Assembly: GCA_023053685.1 (NCBI GenBank)
Contig: JALIGW010000002.1
Location: 246,811,856-246,875,855, forward strand
Direction of reading: 5' to 3'
Source of the DNA: Diadophis punctatus similis
Lineage: Eukaryota; Chordata; Lepidosauria; Squamata; Dipsadidae
DNA: 64,000 nt
Shown here: positions 1 through 27,499 of the stretch, one piece after another
How positions within the stretch are numbered: the stretch's first letter is position 1
Layout of the letters: the number at the start of each line of letters is the position of its first letter
Program-made: the position numbers and the translations under genes
The notes under the pieces: model-generated
The model's database searches: none
Told to the model about the DNA's origin: nothing
Seen by the model: the letters and a program-made list of their open reading frames with translations, nothing else

Positions 1-61
1 AAAGAGTATTATAAACATTTCAGAAGGTGAAGAATTCCAAGCTGGGAGATTAACAGTTGTT

Positions 62-1850
62 GTTTTTTTATTCAAAAAGTTTTATTAGTACAAAGTACAA
101 ACATTTTTTATGTTTGTACTTTGACCCTGATCTTCCATCTCCTTTTCCACACTGTAGACATCTGTCTGGCTCTGCCAATCACTTGAATTCTGTAAATCTG
201 TTTCGATTTGAACAGGAAGGGATGGCTTTCCCTCCTCCTCTTTTGTTTTCATACATCTTTCCTCTGGAATCTTGGATATATCAGCCTTTAAGACATTGGC
301 ATAAAATTCAGTAGCTTTCTTTGTCGTATTAAGCCGATATCTTTTTCCCAGAAATTTCACTGCGACTCCTGTTGGTGCTTCCCATTTATATTGTAAGTTT
401 AGCCTTTTAAATTCATCAATCAGAAAGGTATAATCTTTTCTAGCTTTGAGCATTTTAGAGGGAATTTCTTTCCATATCATTAGTTCCTGGCCATTCACCT
501 GAAGGTTATTCTTAAACGTCGCCTGTATAATCCTATTCCGTAAGGCTCTTGTAATAAAGTATATTACAATATCCCTTGGTAGGTGTTTCTGTTTTGCATA
601 CCAGGAGTTGATTCTATATATTTTATCAATTTGCCTGGCTAATTCTTCTTTAGACAGTCCAGACACCTGCTCCAAAGCTTCCACCATCCTTCCTTTCAAA
701 TCTTCATATAATCCCTCTTTCAACCCCCTGACCCTTATGGCAAATTCCATGGATCTGAATTGCATCATTAACACCTCTGTTTCAAAATTTGCAATGTCAT
801 TTTGTATTTTATCTATGTATTCTACTGAAGTTGTCAAAACTTGTTTATTTTCTTCAATGAGGTTTGCCAAAACTTCAATATTTGTTGCTAGACCTTTGCA
901 TACCTCCAACACATCATTTCTAATTTATTGGTCAATATTCTTTAAAGCAGCCTGCATTTTATTATCTATTTCATTGATTTTTTGGTTAAATTCAGCAGTC
1001 AGTTCATCTTTCATGATCTTTAAGGTACTTATTAAATTTTCAGGTGTTAAAGACTTTGGGGGTGTTAACTCAGTGGTAAGTTGCATTTTAGAAATATAAC
1101 CAGATGAATAGTCCATTCTTTTATTCAAAACAGTCTTTCCAAATTTTGAAGCCATTTTAGTATTTCCAGTGGAGAACAAAGAAAAAGCCAAGCCTCTAGT
1201 TAAAATTCTTTTAAATTTCTTTTAAAATTCTTTTAAATTTTTAAATTTTTAAACTTTTATTTTTTAAAAAATTGTCAGTTATTATTTAATCCAGAATCAG
1301 GAGACAGAGAGAGTAAAGCCAACTTTCAAAGTCAAAAATTTCCATAAGAAAAAAAAAGCCGCTAGGGAAACGAAAGTTACTTTCACTTCTCCTCCCACTT
1401 TCTCCGATCGCCATGTTGTAGCCTATTAACTGTTACTTAGTTTCTTCCGAAGTGAAAGTCAGCAGTGGAGTTGAAAGAGAAAAAAATTCTGTACTTGCCC
1501 TTTTAAAAACCTGTCTCTCTCTCTGTCTGCTTGTTTAATCAATTAAGTAGTTGTAATCCCATTCATGAAGCAGCGGGTGGTCACGGCATCTTGCTCCGCA
1601 AAAGCGGAGGTTTCCAAGACCCCGGAGCAAGAGACAGGCTGGCTGGGGAGCCCTCACCTTTCGCGCCCCTGGCTGACACCTGGGGCACTAGGGGGGGCTC
1701 TACCCCACCTGTCCGGCTCTCATCTCTCCCCTTTGCCCGGGGCAGAGACTTTCAAGCCGCCAGACAGCTGTTCTGGCGGCTTTAATGGGGGAAATGGAAA
1801 GGCGCACAACGGGGAGCGTCTGCGATGCAGCGAACCGGAACCGGAAGTCA
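62..1850 (-). mobile_element. ORF2-less L1 (HAL1-like) with 16-bp target duplication
   Basis: A complete-looking L1 insertion in reverse orientation. The 16-bp direct repeat gagattaacagttgtt occurs at 46-61 and at 1851-1866 and brackets it exactly. Reading the minus strand, a GC-rich 5' UTR (1850-1192) is followed by ORF1 (1191-85), then almost at once by a short A-rich tail (about 85-62). No endonuclease/reverse-transcriptase ORF2 is present, so this resembles a 'half-L1' that needed ORF2 protein from elsewhere. It could instead be an internally deleted L1. Confidence 0.75.
85..1191 (-). pseudogene. L1 ORF1 protein, one in-frame stop
   Basis: ORF1p is the RNA-binding chaperone of L1 ribonucleoprotein particles. 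The reading frame is continuous over 1107 nt (369 codons including the terminal stop) except for one in-frame TAA at about 927-925, after 88 codons. The part before and just after the stop is charged and coiled-coil-like. The C-terminal half carries the L1 ORF1 motif context LPRDIVIYF followed by basic residues and ends in an acidic, low-complexity tail. Because both halves share one frame, a single substitution explains the break. ORF2 is absent downstream. The family assignment is confident; activity is unlikely. Confidence 0.72.
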
Positions 1851-1870
1851 GAGATTAACAGTTGTTAATA

Positions 1871-2028
<158 letters not shown>

Positions 2029-2041
2029 GTCATGGAGCCAG

Positions 2042-2707
2042 CGAGCCCCATGTTTATATACTGTACTTAGACTTCGAATAACTTTATTGTCACTTCAAAT
2101 GTACACTAATTGGCATTGGTATACTAATTAAAATGACATTTCGTTGCATACAACTCTCAAAGGGTCACCACCTCCAATATACACTACGTAAACATGAATA
2201 AATAAATAAATAAATACATAAATAAATACATAAATAAATATTATACATATACCCACATATATTATATGACACAGAGAAACAACACAGCCTAGTTCAGATG
2301 TATATACTGTATGTACACAAATCTTGTGAGTTTACCAGATGGATGGCATAGGGAACAAAGCTGTTACAGAATCTGGTACTCCTGCTAGAAATACTTTGAA
2401 ACCTCCTCCCAGAGGGGAGCAACAGAAACAGATGGTGAAGTGGGTGTGTGGGGTCTCTAACAATGCTTTGAGCTCTAAGCACATAGCGCTTATAAGCAGT
2501 ATCCTGAATGACTGGAAGTGAGCTTCCTATAATCTTCTCAGTTGTCCTTACCACTCTCTGTATGGACTTTCTACCTGAGGCACTGCTGCCACTAAACCAA
2601 ACAGTGATGCAGTTTGTTAAAATGCTCTCAATCGTGCCTCTGTAAAAAGTGGCCAGGAAAGAAGGAGAAAGATGTGCTCTCCTCATCCGATGCAGGAAAT
2701 GCTGATG
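2042..2707 (-). mobile_element. LINE 3' end (Rex1/L2-like reverse transcriptase C-terminus)
   Basis: The minus strand from about 2707 to 2300 encodes the C-terminal tail of a non-LTR retrotransposon protein. Recognisable stretches are FYRGTIESILTNCITVWF, a middle GSSLP, and LLPSGRRFQSI followed by a Phe-Val-Pro ending. A 3' UTR follows with AAATA units at 2197-2240. This tail is typical of Rex1/L2-group LINEs. It is joined to a second LINE of another family at about 2707. Confidence 0.65.
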
Positions 2708-3199
2708 CTGGCTTGCATGCCTCTGCTTCCTGCATGCAAGGCTACATAGCCAAGTTTTGATTTCTTTGTGGAAGGCCAAGAGATTGGGGACCTTCCTCAT
2801 CACTGAGGACAAGATGTTCCACAATGCAAGGGCAGAAGACAATTGAAAGTTGCAGTTGAAATTATTTGACTGATGGGGTCTGTGGCATACGTTTTCTGCC
2901 TGAACAAGTGGGACAGGCTGCTGTAACAGGGCAAAGCTGGTTCAATAGGTAGTGTGTCCCTATGCCAGGTAGGGCTTTATAGGTTATAGGCAACATGTTG
3001 AATTGGACCAGGAAACAAACTGGCATCCAGTCCACTTCACAGAGAAAAGGTGTTATTTGTGCCCTTCTTTGGGCACCTAGTATGGCTCGTGCAGTCTCAT
3101 TCTGCACCCGCTGAAGCTTCTGGATAATTTTCTAGGGTAGCCCATGTAGAGTTCAATTGGGAGGTTTATTTATTTATAATCTCTTAGCCACCCATCTCC
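2708..3199 (-). mobile_element. CR1/L2-like LINE reverse-transcriptase C-terminus
   Basis: The minus strand encodes NETARAILGAQRRAQITP, then a DWMPV block, and after small indels ALWNILSSVMRK followed by a LLAFHKEIKTWL block. These match the C-terminal blocks of the better preserved copy at 29320-29772 (NAAARAVVG, HWLPI, LWNQLPPEIR). The copy is decayed and frameshifted. Confidence 0.62.
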
Positions 3200-3204
3200 C
3201 TCAG

Positions 3205-3829
3205 TGTTCTGACTTAGGCTTCCTGATAAATAATAAAGCACTAACTGAGTGCCAAAAACCTCTTTTTATTTTAACGGCTGTGAATTATGTTCATTCCCAG
3301 CCATAATAAGTCCCAAACAATGTTAATTAGTCTGACAGAAGTCTTTTGGAAGAAGGCTGATATCACCAACCTTTATCTCTCTTGCCACACTGCCAAAGAC
3401 CAAATTGGTAAGGAGCTTTTCAAGGCCAAACAGAAACATGGAGTCAGAACTGAAATGCAGAGACACGAATTGAACAAAGTTGCTTCCTGCAACGAGCACA
3501 TCCGTTTGCTCCACTTATATAGCTGATGGGAGGGACCAATCATCTCCAAGCCTTACTCCCGAGTAGTCATTTTCCTCTGTAATTGTTCTTGCCTTCTGGC
3601 AGTTCTGCGCATGCGTGCATTGGGAACAGGCTCCCCCTGTTCCTCTGCCTCTCTCATGTCAGCCTCTGGAGGCTCCGGAGTCAGCACAGACCTCCCAGAT
3701 GGCCTGGGCTGGATCTCTGCCTCTGGCACCGAGCCTTCTCCAGACTCCAGGCCTGGCCCATGTTCCTCCCCAGCCTCCTCGCTGTCCGACTCTGCTGCCG
3801 GCTCCGCAGGCCGCTGGTGGACCACAACA
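3205..3829 (-). mobile_element. Solo LTR with 5-bp target duplication
   Basis: The element begins TGTT and ends AACA and is flanked by ctcag at 3200-3204 and 3830-3834. On the minus strand it carries a TATA-like ctatataag near 3520 and an AATAAA-type signal near 3270, which fits a promoter-bearing long terminal repeat. No internal retroviral or Gypsy coding region is attached. Open frames across the GC-rich part have no recognisable domain. Confidence 0.75.
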
Positions 3830-3834
3830 CTCAG

Positions 3835-4261
3835 AGATTTTGGGTTGTACTGTATTTGTCGAAGTTTATTTTGTGATGTTGTATGTAGGGGTCCCTGTTA
3901 ATGATATGATTGAATGGTGAGGTACAGTATGTCAGGCTTCTGTATTTTGGCTAGGGATACACAAGACTGACATAACTCTTCATCCAATTTTATCATTATA
4001 GGGGACCCCTACTTACAATATTGCAAAAGAATTAACAAAAAAGCTTGGGCACCTCACAAGAGGAAGCAAACACTCCATAAACTCTCTCTTCAACAAACAA
4101 AAGTAAGAAGAAAGTGAAGCTTTGACTATGAAATCTTATAGAGTTCTGAAGTTTTAATGGGCTTTAAGGCAATAGTCTTAAACAAGCAAACAGGCTCTAC
4201 TCGTAACATTAGGCCAAGTTTAATGGTACTGATTGCTCCCTTGGCATTAGATGAGAGGCAG
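3835..4261. other. Intergenic, nothing recognised
   Basis: AT-rich sequence between the solo LTR and the next LINE tail. No coding homology, inverted terminal repeat or simple repeat of note was seen. Confidence 0.5.
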
Positions 4262-4674
4262 CTTTGGAACAGAATTCTTTATTGTCCAAAGGTGATTGGA
4301 CATACAAGGAATTCGTCTCCGGTACATAAGCTCTCAGTGTACATACAAGCAACAAATGATAAACCATGATTCTAACCATAAGATACAACACTCAGTAATA
4401 GTCATAGGATACAAAATAAGCAATCAACATAAATCATACTAGGACAGGACAAACTCGCAGACAGCAGGCGGGATGCATCACACGCTGGCCACGCCCGCCC
4501 CCGGTTTAGTGAAGGGGGGAAAAGTTGTGATACGTCACGTGACAATGTGTTGTCGCAAGTTTAGCAGCCCTGTACTAGGAGACTAAATAAAGCAATCAAT
4601 ATAAATCACAAGACACAAGCAACAAAGTTATAGTCATAAGAAAATAAGGAAATAGTTAATAGGAAAGATGAGAA
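4262..4674 (-). mobile_element. LINE 3' UTR fragment, split by a MITE
   Basis: The segment starting aattctttattgtcc is a diverged copy of the LINE tail at 6084-6545 (shared wording: attggacacacaaggaattt, ctctcagta, agcaatca). It is interrupted at 4445-4572 by a small hAT-type element. Strand is inferred from the A/T-rich end. Confidence 0.55.
4445..4572. mobile_element. hAT-type MITE, 8-bp target duplication
   Basis: A 128-bp element with ends CAGGACAAACT and AGCAGCCCTG, flanked by perfect 8-bp repeats tactagga (4437-4444 and 4573-4580). An 8-bp duplication and CAG...CTG ends are the hAT signature. It is non-coding and inserted into the LINE tail around it. Confidence 0.8.
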
Positions 4675-4675
4675 G

Positions 4676-5266
4676 GTTAATAGAGAGCCAAGTGCCACCA
4701 ATCTAGAGTGGCCGTCAATTCCATTGCTGTGGGTGACCTTCCCCAGCAGTCTCTGGAGGCAAGAGACCATGTTGAAAGACATAGATGTTGAATTATCTGC
4801 CTCCAGCTAATCTTTCTGGACATGTCCTGACAGGAAGGATCACAAGCACTATAGGACAATATCCCCCAGGGGCGCATTTGTGATTTCTCACTAACATGTT
4901 TTTCTCCGGCTACTCCTCTGCACATGGAACCTTGAAAAAAGTTTAGGATCCCAAGAGGAGAAGTTGCTTCTCGGTGTAATTATCACTGTCCAAATCTTTG
5001 AGATTTCTGCTGCTTCTCCAGCAGTTGTAAACATCAGAAGGAAGGGAATCTGGCATCAGCAAAGGATAAATGCCACAGGTCACATTCTGTGTGGACCACA
5101 TTTTGGAGCAAGCAGGGGTTGCGTTCTTTAAATGTATTGTCTCTGCTTTCCAGGTGAAGCTCGGATTGTCTCTTTTCGAATCAGGAAAGTCACTGGATAT
5201 TCCAGCTTACGAGAGTTCTTTGAATTCTTTTTCTTTAGAAACAGGAAAGGGATTGATTCATAAAAT
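4676..5266 (+). promoter_or_regulatory. 5' flank / putative promoter of V2R gene A
   Basis: This stretch aligns by eye with the sequence just upstream of gene B (about 30160-30192 plus 30625-31216). Shared blocks include aagtgccaccaa, ccagaggagaag-like, ggataaatgcc and tcaggaaagtcactgg-like wording. Conservation of both flanks shows that promoter and gene were duplicated together. No single TATA box or transcription start can be fixed from sequence alone. Confidence 0.45.
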
Positions 5267-22366
<17,100 letters not shown>

Positions 22367-22528
22367 ATCACAACACCATTATCATATTGGAAGAATTGTA
22401 TCTGAAAGAAGATAATATTATGTCCACTAAGATTATATGCAGTAGTAAAAAAAAATTCAGTGTATATGTTTCTCAGTGAGAAATGGCTGAATGACTGGAA
22501 TTCTTGTAACTCTCTTCCCTTTCTTCTC

Positions 22529-22534
22529 AATAAA
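22529..22534 (+). terminator. Candidate poly(A) signal of gene A
   Basis: AATAAA 163 nt after the stop codon, on the coding strand. It is the first such hexamer there. Confidence 0.45.
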
Positions 22535-22584
22535 TATTTCTAAAGAGAACTCCAAGAAAATTTCATAGAGGAATTTGGTGTTAG

Positions 22585-22955
22585 TAATTAGTGGACCAGA
22601 GGAATACTGTCGATATAATTTACTTGGACTTCACTAAGGCATTTGATAAAGTAGACCATAACCTACTACTAGATAAAGTAGAAAAATGTGGGTTAGACAG
22701 CATCACCACCCAATGGATTTGTAACGGGTTGACCAACTGCACTCAAAGTCCTCAATGGAACTGCATCTACATGGAGGGAAATATGCAGTGGAGTACCTCA
22801 AGGCTCTGTTTTAGGCCCAATACTCATCAACATCTTCATCAATGTCTTGGATGAAGGGATAGATGGGGAACTCATCAAATTTGCAGATGACACCAAGCTG
22901 TCAGGAATAGCCAACACTCCAAAAGATAGGCTTAAGATACAGAAGGAACTATGAA
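22585..22955 (+). mobile_element. CR1 LINE reverse-transcriptase fragment
   Basis: Encodes IIYLDFTKAFDKVDHNLL and, after small frame breaks, a GSVLGPI-like block, then FADDTKLSGIANTPKD, which includes the catalytic FADD motif. Frameshifted. Confidence 0.82.
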
Positions 22956-23328
22956 TCCAATTGAGTCTTTCAGTCTCATACATATCAACCAGAAATTGAT
23001 TGAGAAGGTTGCGGAACAGCAGTAGGTAGCATTCTTTGCCATCACGCTCCATTATCCTGTAGCTGTAAAAGGCAGCAGCAGACACGGTCTTCTTGAGAGG
23101 AACCTTGGTGTTTCAGTCGCACTGAAGTATATTGACGTAATAGCCATCTTCTCCATGGCAGAACATCAGAGGGTACTGGAGAGCATCATAGGCATGGTGC
23201 ATCCCAGTGATTTGTAACAACCTATTGTCTCTGCTGTGGAGAACAATATCTCGCTTCTCAAAATCCTGGCCGACAATGAGAACAGCCACTTCTGTAGTTG
23301 TGGGGGCATTGAAACGACCTCGGTGTTT
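22956..23328 (-). pseudogene. Helitron replicase (Helitron_like_N domain) remnant
   Basis: The minus strand reads APTTTEVAVLIVGQDFEKRD, then HHAYDALQYPLMFCHGEDGY, an in-frame stop, then AAFYSYRIMERDGKE and LLNQFLVDMYETERLNWI. These are successive blocks of the domain before the Rep catalytic centre of Helitron transposases. Two residues appear lost in the DMY..ETERL block. Only about 125 codons survive, with no helicase part or Helitron termini seen. The family call rests on motif order recalled from known Helitrons. Confidence 0.75.
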
Positions 23329-23476
23329 CAGTGATGGGTTGCTGCCGGTTCAGACTGGTTCTCCCGTACCGGTGGTGGAAATTTATTTATTTATTTATTT
23401 GTTTGTTTGTTTATTTGTTTGTTTGTTTGTTTGTTTGTTGTTATTATTTATTTATTTATTTGTTTGTTTGTTTGTT
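23329..23476. repeat. hAT MITE left end running into (TTTA/TTTG)n
   Basis: CAGTGATGGGTTGCTGCCGG matches the left end of the element at 17077. After about 50 bp it is replaced by a TTTA/TTTG array (23380-23476). Confidence 0.7.
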
Positions 23477-23809
23477 TTGTCAAAACATGTACAAGATAAC
23501 AAGTATGGTGTAAATATAAACAAAAGCAAAGTACCGTATTTTTCGGAGTATAGGACGCACCTTTTTACTCCCAAAAAGGGGGTCAAAAAGTGGGTGCGTC
23601 CTATACACCGAATGCAGCCCCCAACCCCCCCAGCCCCCACCCTTCGGAGGTTTTCCCCACCGCCCGCCGCTGCCTCCGCCACCGCCGCTTGCCCCCCCCG
23701 CTGCTTGCCCCCGCCGTCCCCGCTGTTGCTTGCCGCCGCCACCACCGCTGCTTGCCCCCGTCCTTTCGAGGTGCCACCGCTCCACTTCGATCCCCACCGC
23801 TGCCCGCTT

Positions 23810-24195
23810 GCGAGCGAGCGGGCGTGCGAGCAGGCGAAGCGCGGCGGCAGGCAGGTGTCTTGGAAGCGCCGAGGGCAGCACGCGCGTCCGGGATGCACCT
23901 TTCTGTGCTTTCCGCTTAGCCGGCAGCAGCGGGCGCAGCGAGTCCCGTCCTCACGCGCGTCCCCGGCGCTTGCTGTGGCGACGCTGTTTTCTCCGAGACA
24001 AAGGTCTCAGAGAAAACAGCGTCGCCACAGCAAGCGCCGGGGACGCACGTGGGGACGGAACTCGCTGCGCCCGCTGCTGCCGGCTAAGTGAGAAGGGCAT
24101 CCCGGACGCGCGTGCTGCCCTCGGCGCTTCCAAAACACCTGCCTGTCGCCGCGCTTCGCCTGCTTCCTCAGCTGCTCTTCTCTAGCGAGCGCTCT
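23810..24195. repeat. Near-perfect palindrome, arms about 190 bp
   Basis: Left arm 23810-24000 and right arm 24004-24195 are reverse complements with few mismatches. The centre is tctccgagacaaaggtctcagaga. Shared words include cagcgtcgccacagcaagcg and gcaggcgaagcgcggcg in opposite orientation. Confidence 0.85.
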
Positions 24196-24289
24196 TTGGC
24201 CGGGAAAACCAGGAGCCGCCGCTTTCGCCACAGATCTGCTCAGCTCAAGTTGCAGCCCTTGAGCTTCAGGAGGGAACTGGCTGCGAGAC

Positions 24290-24730
24290 CGGGAGGACTT
24301 GTGGACTTCAACTCTAGCTAGCATGACTGGAGGAGAAATTCTGGGAGTTGAAGTCCACAAGTCTTAAACTTGCCAAGGGGGTGCAAGGGTCTTCAAACTT
24401 GTGGACTTCAACTCCCAGAATTCCTCCTCCAGTCATGCTAGCTCAGGAATTGGAGTTGAAGTCCACAAGTCTTAAAGCTGTCAAGTTTGAAGAGCCCTGG
24501 GTTAGGGGTGGCAAGGGTCTTCAAACTTGGCAAGACTTTTTACAACCATGTACACTTTTTACAAACTTCAAACTTGACAGCTTTAAGACTTGTGGACTTC
24601 AACTCCCATTCCTGAGCTAGCATGACTGGAGAAGGAATTCTGGGAGTTGAAGTCCACAAGTCTTAAAGCTGTCAAGTTTGAAGTTTGTAAAAAGTGTACA
24701 TGGTTGTAAAAAGTATACATGGTTGTAAAA
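24290..24730. repeat. Cluster of foldback hAT-type units
   Basis: Repeated acttgtggacttcaactccc and its complement gggagttgaagtccacaagt, four or more times in alternating orientation, with tttacaa/ttgtaaa spacers. Confidence 0.75.
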
Positions 24731-24870
24731 AGTATTCTGCTACACTGGTATTTTATTAAATAATATATTACTACACCATTTGGTTCAGAATACTTTTTTC
24801 CTTGTTTTCCTCCTCTAAAATCTAGGTGCGTCCTATACTCAGGTGCGTCCTATACTCCAAAAAATACGGT

Positions 24871-25358
24871 ATGTATAGGTAAAAATTAGACAATAGGACA
24901 GAAGGACAGGGACAGTAGGCACGATGGTGCGTTTATGCATGCCCCTTACAGACCTCTTAGGAATGGGGTGAGGTCAACTGTAGACAGTCTAAGGTTAAAG
25001 TTTTTGGGGTTTGGGGAAGAAACCACAGAGTCAGGTAGTGCATTCCAGGCATTGGTCACTCTATTGCTGAAGTCGTATTTTCTGCAGTCGAGTTTCGAGC
25101 GGTTCAGATTGAGTTTGAATCTATTGTGTACGCGTGTGTTGTAGTGTTTGAAGCTGAAGTATTCATTGACAGGTAGGACATTGTGGCAGATGATTTTATG
25201 AACTACATTTAGATCAGATCAAAGGCGACGTAGCTCTAAGTTGTCTAAGCCTAAAATTTCAAGTCTGGTGGAATAAGGAATTCTGTTGCGAGCAGAGGAG
25301 TGGAGGACTCTTCTTGTGAAGTATTTCAGGACTCTCTCAATTGTATTAATGTCCGATA
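24871..25358 (-). mobile_element. LINE reverse-transcriptase C-terminus
   Basis: The reverse strand encodes the decayed LPDSVV-type ending and upstream NTRV..NRFKL-like blocks. Same family as 38525-38925. Confidence 0.65.
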
Positions 25359-25359
25359 T

Positions 25360-25577
25360 GCAATAGCAATAGCACTTAGACTTATATACCACTTCATAGT
25401 GCTTTACAGCCCTCTCTAAGCGGTTTACAGAGTTCAGCATACTGCCCCCAACAATCTGGGTCCTCATTTTACCCACCTCGGAAGGTTGGAAGGCTGAGTC
25501 AACCTTGAGCCGGTGAGATTTGAACAGCTGAATTGCTGAACTGCAGTGCTGCATTTTAACCACTGCGCCACCTCAGC
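25360..25577 (-). mobile_element. Sauria-type SINE
   Basis: Reverse copy, slightly deleted near the head (ctgaactgcagtgctgcat). Confidence 0.85.
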
Positions 25578-25599
25578 AGTGCAGGTTCCAGACAGGTGA

Positions 25600-25790
25600 G
25601 CTGTAATTTGCCATTGCTCGCAGAACCGGGAGCGATGGCTGGCTGGCCACGCCCCCGAACCGGTCCTCAAGTCGCCGCTCCTTGAAAGCGGCTGGCAAAG
25701 CACCCTCTGCACATGTGAGCAAAATGCGCACTCCCGACATGATGCGAACCAGTAGGGAAGGTAAGTAGAACCCATCCATATGCTCCTCTG
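25600..25790. mobile_element. hAT MITE fragment
   Basis: Internal and right-end sequence of the 17077 subfamily (tggctggccacgcccc, aaccagtagggaaggtaag, acccatcca). The left end is missing and the right end is disturbed. Confidence 0.65.
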
Positions 25791-26154
25791 AGTGTGAACA
25801 GCTAATGGGGGGGATGTTTGGAGACCTCACCTACAACCTCCTGGCTTCCCTCCTGGTTTCCCTTTTTGACATCCTTTCTGTTCATCGGTCAGCCAAGAAG
25901 GGACACCTGCTCTGTCCATCAAACAATCTTCACTATCATTTTCTCACTCGCTGTCTCTTCTGTCTTGGCCAAAGCTATCATAGTGGTGCTGGCCTTCCTG
26001 ACCACAAAGTCAGGACACACCATGAGGAGATGGCTGGGAAAAGATTTGACCAACTCCATTATCATATCTGGTTCTAGTGTCCAGATTGCTATTTCTACCA
26101 TCTGGTTGGGATATTCTGACATGCATTCCCAGCCTGAACAGATTGCCTTGCAAC

Positions 26155-26852
26155 ATATATGTCGTACCTTGCTCAACCATAGTAACTATGAGAAGGATCT
26201 TAGAGTCCTAGTGGACAACCATTTAAATATGAGCTAGCAGTGTGCAGCAGCTGCCAAAAAAGCCAACACGGTTCTAGGCTGCATTAACAGAGGGATAGAA
26301 TCAAGATCACGTGAAGTGTTAATACCACTTTATAATGCCTTGGTAAGGCCACACTTGGAATACTGCATTCAGTTTTGGTCACCACGAAGTAAAAGGGATG
26401 TTAAGACTCTGGAAAGAGTGCAGAGAAGAGCAACAAAGATGATTAGGGGACTGGAGGCTAAAACATATGAAGAACGGTTGCAGGAACTGGGTATGTCTAG
26501 TTTAATGAAAAGAAGGATCAGGGGAGACATGATAGCAGTGTTCCAATATCTCAGGGGTTGCCACAAAGAAGAGGGAGTCAAACTATTCTCCAAAGCACCT
26601 GAGGGTAGAACAAGAAGCAATGGGTGGAAACTAAACAAGGAGAGAAGCAACTTAGAACTAAGGAGAAATTTCCTGACACTTAGAACAATTAATCAGTGGA
26701 ACAACTTGCCTCCAGAAGTTGTGAATGCTCCAACACTGGAAGTTTTTAAGAAGATGTTGGATAACCATTTGTCTGAAGTGGTGTAGGGTTTCCTACCTAG
26801 GCAGGGGGTTGGACTAGAAGACCTCCAAGGTCCCTTCCAACTCTGTTGTTAT
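26155..26852 (+). mobile_element. CR1 LINE 3' portion
   Basis: The best preserved CR1 in the window. It encodes [19 protein letters not shown], a MIRGLEAKTYEERLQELG stretch and a NQWNNLPPEVVNAPTLEVFK ending. It ends with ggttggactagaagacctcc and (ATT)n. Inserted in the V2R fragment. Confidence 0.88.
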
Positions 26853-27030
26853 TATTATTATAACACAACAAAGAGTCTGTTGCCACATTTTATGGAGCCC
26901 TGGGCTATATGAGTTTCTTGGCCACCATTGGCTTTACAGTGGCCTTCCTGCCAGAAACCTGCCTGGGAAGGCTTCAATGAAGCCAAGTTAATTGAAGCCT
27001 TCAACATGATGGTCTTCTGCAGAGTCTGGA

Positions 27031-27355
27031 TGTTAGCGGAGAAATCACTCCGTAGGTCGATGGACTGTCGCTTCCCTTTTGAAAACATTGTTACTTAGAA
27101 AATAAAACCCGAGATTCAAATCTAATTAACAAGATATTTATTTCAGTAGAAAAGTAATAAAGAATTCTTATTAGAACTACATTTTATCGGCTAAGGAAAT
27201 AAATCACTTCTACCTTGGTAGAAATGGCGATGAGAAAGGAAAGGAGTTGACCTGTGGAATACAGACATGCATAATAGAATATATCATACGTCTGCTTGAC
27301 CATAAATACAAGAAACAGAAAACATGCACAACTGGCAATAATTCACATCGTGACA
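27031..27355. mobile_element. Solo LTR inside the V2R fragment
   Basis: TGTTAGCGG...CATCGTGACA, 325 bp, flanked by perfect ctgga (27026-27030 and 27356-27360). Removing it restores the alignment of the receptor exon across the site. Related sequence at 34574-34823. Confidence 0.82.
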
Positions 27356-27499
27356 CTGGATTCCCTTTGTGCCCTCCTAATCCGAGCACCAAGGAGAAAT
27401 ACATGGTGGCCATTCAGATCTTCTCAATCTTGATCTCCCATGCTGGACTGCTGCGCCGCATCTTCATCCCCAAATGTTACACTATATAACAAAGACCAG

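Larger units (their letters stand above)
23534..24869. mobile_element. Large MITE, CCGTATTTTTCGG termini, CpG-rich interior
   Basis: Ends CCGTATTTTTCGGAGTATAG and CTATACTCCAAAAAATACGG-type, flanked by TA. The interior is very GC-rich (23600-24290), contains a giant palindrome (23810-24195) and then several cttcaactcccagaatt foldback units (24290-24730). Long frames here on both strands come from composition and symmetry. Confidence 0.78.
25822..27490 (+). pseudogene. V2R seven-helix exon fragment, twice interrupted
   Basis: 25822-26154 aligns with helix 2 to the extracellular loop of gene A exon 6. It is frameshifted, with readable [20 protein letters not shown] and [20 protein letters not shown] blocks. 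26868-27030 and 27361-27490 continue into the FMEALGYMSFLATIGF-like region and the final helix (MVAIQIFSILISHAGLL). A CR1 LINE (26155-26852) and a solo LTR (27031-27355) split it. No exons 1-5 are seen upstream, so it is an orphan fragment, not a working gene. Confidence 0.87.

Noticed and set aside
3553..3920. GC-rich frames of 90-101 codons with acidic or Pro-rich composition
   Set aside because: They lie inside the solo LTR and overlap on both strands with no recognisable domain.
23452..24360. Long Pro/Arg/Ala-rich frames on both strands
   Set aside because: High GC and the giant palindrome suppress stop codons; the frames lie inside a MITE and mirror each other.
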